Shown piece by piece: positions 59,297 through 64,000 of a stretch of 64,000 bases of DNA. The DNA is from Helichrysum umbraculigerum (taxonomy: Eukaryota; Streptophyta; Magnoliopsida; Asterales; Asteraceae), in the NCBI GenBank assembly GCA_949592205.1, contig CATIUR010000002.1, positions 2,051,001 through 2,115,000 on the forward strand, given 5' to 3'. A program made the position numbers and the translations under genes. The stretch's first letter is position 1, and every line of letters starts with the position of its first letter. Under the pieces are notes generated by a model. The model had not been told where the DNA came from. It ran no database searches and was given only the letters and a program-made list of their open reading frames with translations.

Positions 59297-60520
59297 TTAG
59301 TATTTTACATGGCAAATGACACAATGCTCAGCAATCAATCTAGCCATCATGCTTCCTTCTTGTATTCTCAATTTACTACTTTTCTTGTTCCATAGGTGGA
59401 CTCCGTAGCTGGACCTTCGTAGTTGACCAACCACGTCTTCCACCCTTCGGTGAATCAGATTCACTGGAGATTTATATAAGCCCCTTATAGCTATCCAATT
59501 GACCGGATAAAACACGCTTGGAGCTAAGATGGTAATATTCATCTTGTGTGTTTTAGCTTCTCTTCTCACTACTCTAGATACAAGGAAAGGCCCATTGTAA
59601 CCCCATTTGTTGCCATCGAATGTTGTTGCAAATTCCTTCATGAATGTGTATAACAAAGGATGGTTCTTGTCAAATATCAATACTGCATTGTTCAATGTAA
59701 TCCATCTTCCTGAACGAGTAGCACTTTGTGCACCAATTGAGTTATGTATATTGCTTAAATCTTTCAGTATGATGAAATCTGTATCCAAGTACACGCCTCC
59801 ATATTTGTAAAGGATCGCCAGCCTGATCAAATTTGAGAGGTTCTGTGCTAATGGGATTCTACCAGGGTCTTGTTTCCCACTTTTGATATGCTCGAGCCAT
59901 GATTGAGCCGGGGTGTTATTGAACAAGAAATCCAAATCTGGAGTGATGGCTTCAACCAAAAAGCCATGATCAGTAAATTGTTTCAACGTTCGAAACCCAT
60001 AACTTGAGTCCATAGAATTTGACAGAATCATCAAACAGCAGTTAGGATTCGACTCGAACAAAGCATCTAATGCAAGGATTTCTCTATCTCCGAAAACCCT
60101 CAAAGAGAATGATATCCATGTCATAAAGATACGAACTTTGCATCCGTGTTCCAAGAATTCTTCAGCCCGTTTCTTAAACCTCCGAGTCAACTTTGTTGAC
60201 TTGAGAATATTGAATTGAGGAAGCCTTTCTTTGAACCGTTTAATCCGTTGTTGTTCCTTGTTGATTTTTTTGGGTGCAACCAATTGATTGTGATAGCTAC
60301 GTGGTACAGTAACGTCATCTTTGACGACGTAGATGGTTTGATTGCTTAGAATATTAGGGGGATGAAATGAAATCACGGTTAATGGTAAAGAATGAATTGA
60401 AAAGGTGGAAGAAAATGAAATTGTAGTTAATATGAGGATTAAGATAATTGCTACCAAGTAGAAGGCTGGGAATCTGAACCTCCCTTGCTCCACCTTTTTT
60501 AAAGTAAAATTATGTCTCAT
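59297..60520 (-). CDS. GT32-family glycosyltransferase (alpha-1,4-glycosyltransferase / Gb3 synthase-like)
   Basis: A single exon of 407 residues starts at ATG (MRHNFTLKKVEQ). One membrane helix at residues 18-37 (PAFYLVAIILILILTTISFS) after a short basic tail gives a Golgi type II topology. The DXD-containing catalytic domain follows: IFMTWISFS (131-139), LSNLIRLAILYKYGGVYLDT with DTD at 246-248, NNAVLIFDKNHPL, then the alpha-1,4-glycosyltransferase C-terminal region (PSVFYPVNWIAI, YGVHLWNKKS). The DXD residues bind the metal-nucleotide sugar. In plants, relatives of this family are Golgi enzymes; some act in inositol phosphoceramide glycosylation, but the substrate here is unknown. Length and motifs look complete. 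Confidence 0.9.
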   Translation of the reverse strand: MRHNFTLKKVEQGRFRFPAFYLVAIILILILTTISFSSTFSIHSLPLTVISFHPPNILSNQTIYVVKDDVTVPRSYHNQLVAPKKINKEQQRIKRFKERLPQFNILKSTKLTRRFKKRAEEFLEHGCKVRIFMTWISFSLRVFGDREILALDALFESNPNCCLMILSNSMDSSYGFRTLKQFTDHGFLVEAITPDLDFLFNNTPAQSWLEHIKSGKQDPGRIPLAQNLSNLIRLAILYKYGGVYLDTDFIILKDLSNIHNSIGAQSATRSGRWITLNNAVLIFDKNHPLLYTFMKEFATTFDGNKWGYNGPFLVSRVVRREAKTHKMNITILAPSVFYPVNWIAIRGLYKSPVNLIHRRVEDVVGQLRRSSYGVHLWNKKSSKLRIQEGSMMARLIAEHCVICHVKY

Positions 60521-62588
60521 GGAGATCGATGATCAGACTAATATTGTTACTGTATTATGTATGGTACTGATTTTTTATGGCGTGCGTGACAAATGACGTA
60601 ACAAAATTTTATATGGTTGACACATTAACGATAACAATATGAGTTCCTGATTAATGAGTTATCATATATATACATACATTGACGTAACTTAAATTTTGAT
60701 GTATACATATTGTAGATCGATGTAGATACCTTTAAAGCTGGAACATATTCACACACACTAGACTAGAAGTTAATTTGGGTAAAATTTGATACATATTCAC
60801 ACCCTTATAGGTGTAACGTGATACGTATCGATCACGGTTTAATCATATATGTCCGTATTCTCAAAATATGAAAGATGAAGTCGTGACGTGATACAAGAAT
60901 GACGATACAAATGAGGTAATTTTGGTTTTTCTTTGATTTTACCAAAACAAAAAGAAAACCAAACAAAAATGAATAAAAAACAAGTAAAGTTAGTTTCTCT
61001 TAATTCGGATGAATTACTTTGGAGAGTATATATATGCATGCATGCGTAATATGTTACTTATAAACTTTAACTTACATGTTCCTACGTTAGTTATGTGTCT
61101 AAAGATAATCCCAAAAATATAACTACGACCGGAACACACGGAATAATGATCGGTGAGAATAGAAAGAATCAAACTAATAACGTATCCACAGTTTTATTCA
61201 TTTTTTATGGTCTGATTAATGTTACTCTAACTGTCTAACATATGCTGTTAAAGTATTTTGAAGGATAAGACTTAAATTTACTGCATTCTGGGATATTGTT
61301 AATTAAGTACTTGTCGCTGGCTAGCTGTAGCGTTTAGGCATTTATCAATTATTATCATGTTGATTGTTATATTAATTTGATATTGAATACCTTAAAATAA
61401 CTTTTACTCATAATATTATTAAGTTAAACAAGGGGAATATCATTGATGCTGCTAGCAGTATACGTAAATTGAAAAATGTGAAATCAAAAGTTGATTTGGT
61501 CTATGTTGTTAAGAGTATGTAATGCGCTTTTCGATCATAGGGATTCGGCAATTGTGAAGAAGGTGTGAAAGGTTGCTCGAATGCTCGCAGTTTTCTTATA
61601 GAGTGTTTGTATGAACAAGGCGTACAGTACGATATCGATGTTGATATGATTAATTAATGACACACAAAGACATAGCTTGGATGTATATTACGAGTAGTAA
61701 TTAAAATTTAAAATGCCATTTATCATGATGCATGAGCCACCGTACGTGTCAAATGGGTGGGCTACTAGTACACTAGTCATGAATGGCCAACATATATCCG
61801 TATGAAGCGGGTCTTGTTTATGTATGAGATCATATCATATATATGTACGAAACTCAAATTTGAATTGTTCGATTAGATCTATAAGATGCCAATTGCTAAC
61901 AACTTGTTATTTGCCCATTTGATCATCATATGTCATATAAATACCAACTAATTAAGACTACTCAAAGTGAAATTTGGAATGTCACATGATAATGTTCAAC
62001 TGAAATTGTGCCATGAAAGGCTGTCCTTAAATAATTAAAAACAAATCAACAGACCTTAATTATGATGAAATTAAACTCACTACCAGGGAAATTGGCAATA
62101 GTGATGAATTTGGGAGATTCAAGCGAACCCCATCACGACCACTGCCTCGTCTTCTCATATGTAGTAAAATCCGTTCAAACAAGTATAGCTGATAATATTT
62201 GTTGATGATATAATTGTTGCAAGCTAATACGTTCAACTATTCAAGTGAGAATTAATTTCATATATACACAAAATATTCGGAATGAAAATTGACTGACTAT
62301 CTTAGTTGATTTAATAGTTTGAACTGAAGTAATTAATTTGTTAATTTCTTTGATGATTTAATTCTATGACTATTCTGGTCTGGGAGTACATTGTACATAG
62401 GTGTACAAGTTGTATGCATATTGCTTACTGTCTGTAGTTAATGAGTTTCGAGAATAAGAATCATTGTATACTAGAAGTTTATGAACTTATCAAAGCCCCT
62501 ACAACTTTGTGGTTCAAGCTAATATCTTATTTGACAACTCTGTCCAAGGAACACATTTAGTGATCGTTTTTCATAAGCATCCTACAAA

Positions 62589-62636
<48 letters not shown>

Positions 62637-63577
62637 CTATCATAACGTACTTCTTATCTTCTTATCCAAGGATCGATCTCTAGTAACCAGAGTATACTAG
62701 AAGTTTATGAACTTATCAAAGAACCTTTACATGTTGCTTGAAAGTTCCCTTTTATTGAAAACATGCAAAGTAATCTGCTGGATATTCCAAATCAAACAGT
62801 AAAGTAATTTGATAACACCCAGTTCAACCCATTTTGACCCCTAAAATTCATATTAAATGGGTTGGCTAGCTGTGTCACCCGTTCATGATTCAAACCCGTA
62901 GCATTAACGACCCTGACCCTAACCCTAACACTTTTACATAGTACGTGTCGGGTTTGGTTTGTTTACTATTTTCGTGTATGCCTCTACTTTGAAAGGTATT
63001 TATGAAATGAAATATACAGTTTCCTAGCTTGGAGCATTAGTTTATAACATGATGTTTGAATATAATAATTAATAATTTATATATAAAATACAATAATAAA
63101 TAAAGTAAAACCAGATCTGGTTGAAATCCAGTCAAAGAGTCTCACGTGGCATACCAAGAAGCATTTCAGTCTCCAACACAAACAATCTATATATTATGGT
63201 GGTGTAGCATTTGATAACGTACGCAGTCTCTAACTTAATAACTTAAAGAAAACCAAACAGTGTTTAAATTTATAGATATGACTAAAGAATTTTATGATCT
63301 CATACAAATTAATACATTTCATAGTCTATTGGTACAATAATCTTTCTATATAGTTTGTAGGTAAATAAATATTATAAAATAAAGAAGAAGAAAAAGATCC
63401 ATGAAATAGTTCTGCTGATAGTTCAAAATTACGAGACAATTATTTTTTACCATACAGATCAGACCAATTTTCTCAGAACTCAACAAACCATGCATGATGT
63501 ATAACTTATAATACAAGATAGTTTTGATCATCAAGTAATTCTGATATATACACACAACGAACCAAGTTTTTGGAGAC
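60521..63577. other. AT-rich intergenic DNA with a (GT)n microsatellite
   Basis: 60521-60800 is the presumed promoter of the GT32 gene. A pure GT repeat covers 62592-62635. A direct repeat of about 30 bases (ATACTAGAAGTTTATGAACT, at 62468 and 62693) flanks it. No gene found. Confidence 0.5.
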
Positions 63578-63907
63578 CTATTGAATGCCAAAAATGTTGA
63601 GAAGTCTCTGCATAATGTTATTGCCCCAATGATTGTCGTTATGATGTGAACATTTCATTGGTTGTGTAACTTGATAATCCTGTTCTTCGCCTACGTGTTG
63701 CATATCTTGATGTTTGTTCTCACAGGAATCTTGATTTTCATGTATGGATGATATCTCGGGTCTTGGATTCAAATTTGAGGTATTTGCATCATCTTTTAAA
63801 TCTAATTGAGACTGAGATGAGATTGATTGAATGGATTTATTCAGTATACAACAATAGATGTAAGAATATGACTGTTTCAAGAATGACAGGATTCTTTTCC
63901 GGACCTG
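63578..63907 (-). CDS. Possible terminal exon of an unidentified protein
   Basis: On the minus strand an open stretch after a CAAATCGCAG acceptor-like site (63908) encodes about 110 residues, VRKRILSFLKQSYSYIY...SSQSQLDLKDDANTS...HHNDNHWGNNIMQRLLN, and ends at a stop at 63578. Composition is polar, Gln/Asn/Asp-rich, which can be a disordered C terminus. No domain is recognised. The upstream exons would lie beyond the window, so this could equally be a chance ORF. Confidence 0.25.
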   Translation of the reverse strand, partial: QVRKRILSFLKQSYSYIYCCILNKSIQSISSQSQLDLKDDANTSNLNPRPEISSIHENQDSCENKHQDMQHVGEEQDYQVTQPMKCSHHNDNHWGNNIMQRLLNIFGIQ

Positions 63908-64000
63908 CGATTTGCAAATCAAAACTAATATTTACTTACATTGCTTTAAGATACACATTATTACAGCATTGCTCTTCACTTACGAATCGTTGACACAAAA

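Noticed and set aside
62592..62635. Cys-Val repeat ORF
   Set aside because: Translation of a (GT)n microsatellite.

Overview
The window looks like nuclear DNA of a flowering plant, a eudicot and probably an asterid such as a member of the Asteraceae. The eudicot call rests on GT-AG introns, three plant-type genes and plant transposon families. The family-level guess is only an impression. Four host loci stand out: an AUX1/LAX auxin influx carrier (+, 43140-47161), a wall-associated receptor-like kinase (-, 49822-55582), a single-exon GT32 glycosyltransferase (-, 59297-60520), and remnants of a replication protein A-like gene split by a retrotransposon (17116-17220 and 25603-25913). Most of the first 40 kb is transposable elements.

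Layout. 366-934: long fold-back element. 1241-2312: repeat-rich tract ending in a GGTGG-rich minisatellite. 2313-4559: probable solo LTR with 5-bp target duplication. 4600-16033: Athila-type LTR retrotransposon on the minus strand, with tRNA-Asp-type primer site and ATHILA-ORF1-like ORF but no reverse transcriptase; the usual gag place holds an intact 437-codon ORF of unknown family. 17221-25602: young, complete Tekay-type chromovirus (minus strand, LTRs about 99% identical, 5-bp TSD) whose single gag-pol frame carries four premature stops. 27124-39835: 12.7-kb CACTA element with CACTA termini, subterminal CCGGTTT repeats and 3-bp TSD, carrying a broken TNP2 transposase, a TNPA/TNP1-like gene, a Ulp1-like (C48) protease and captured exons of two host genes, an alpha-fucosyltransferase (GT10) and a pfkB carbohydrate kinase. 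39865-40250: truncated LINE-like insertion with 17-bp TSD.

The last 24 kb is genic. AUX1 is flanked by two Stowaway MITEs of one family in opposite orientation. The WAK-like gene has five recognisable exons, with a 2.8-kb non-autonomous LTR retrotransposon (5-bp TSD) in intron 3 and a 4-bp tandem duplication that shifts the frame of exon 2, so this copy is probably a pseudogene. Several hAT-type and other MITEs lie between genes. The tail from 60521 onward is mostly AT-rich intergenic DNA, with one weak possible terminal exon near the right edge.

The host genes do not form a pathway; they are independent plant loci among nested mobile elements. The least explained items are the orphan 437-codon ORF in the Athila-type element, the CACTA cargo, and clusters of CpG-rich odd palindromes that recur in unrelated LTR elements. 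All family calls are by eye from the sequence; no database search was run.
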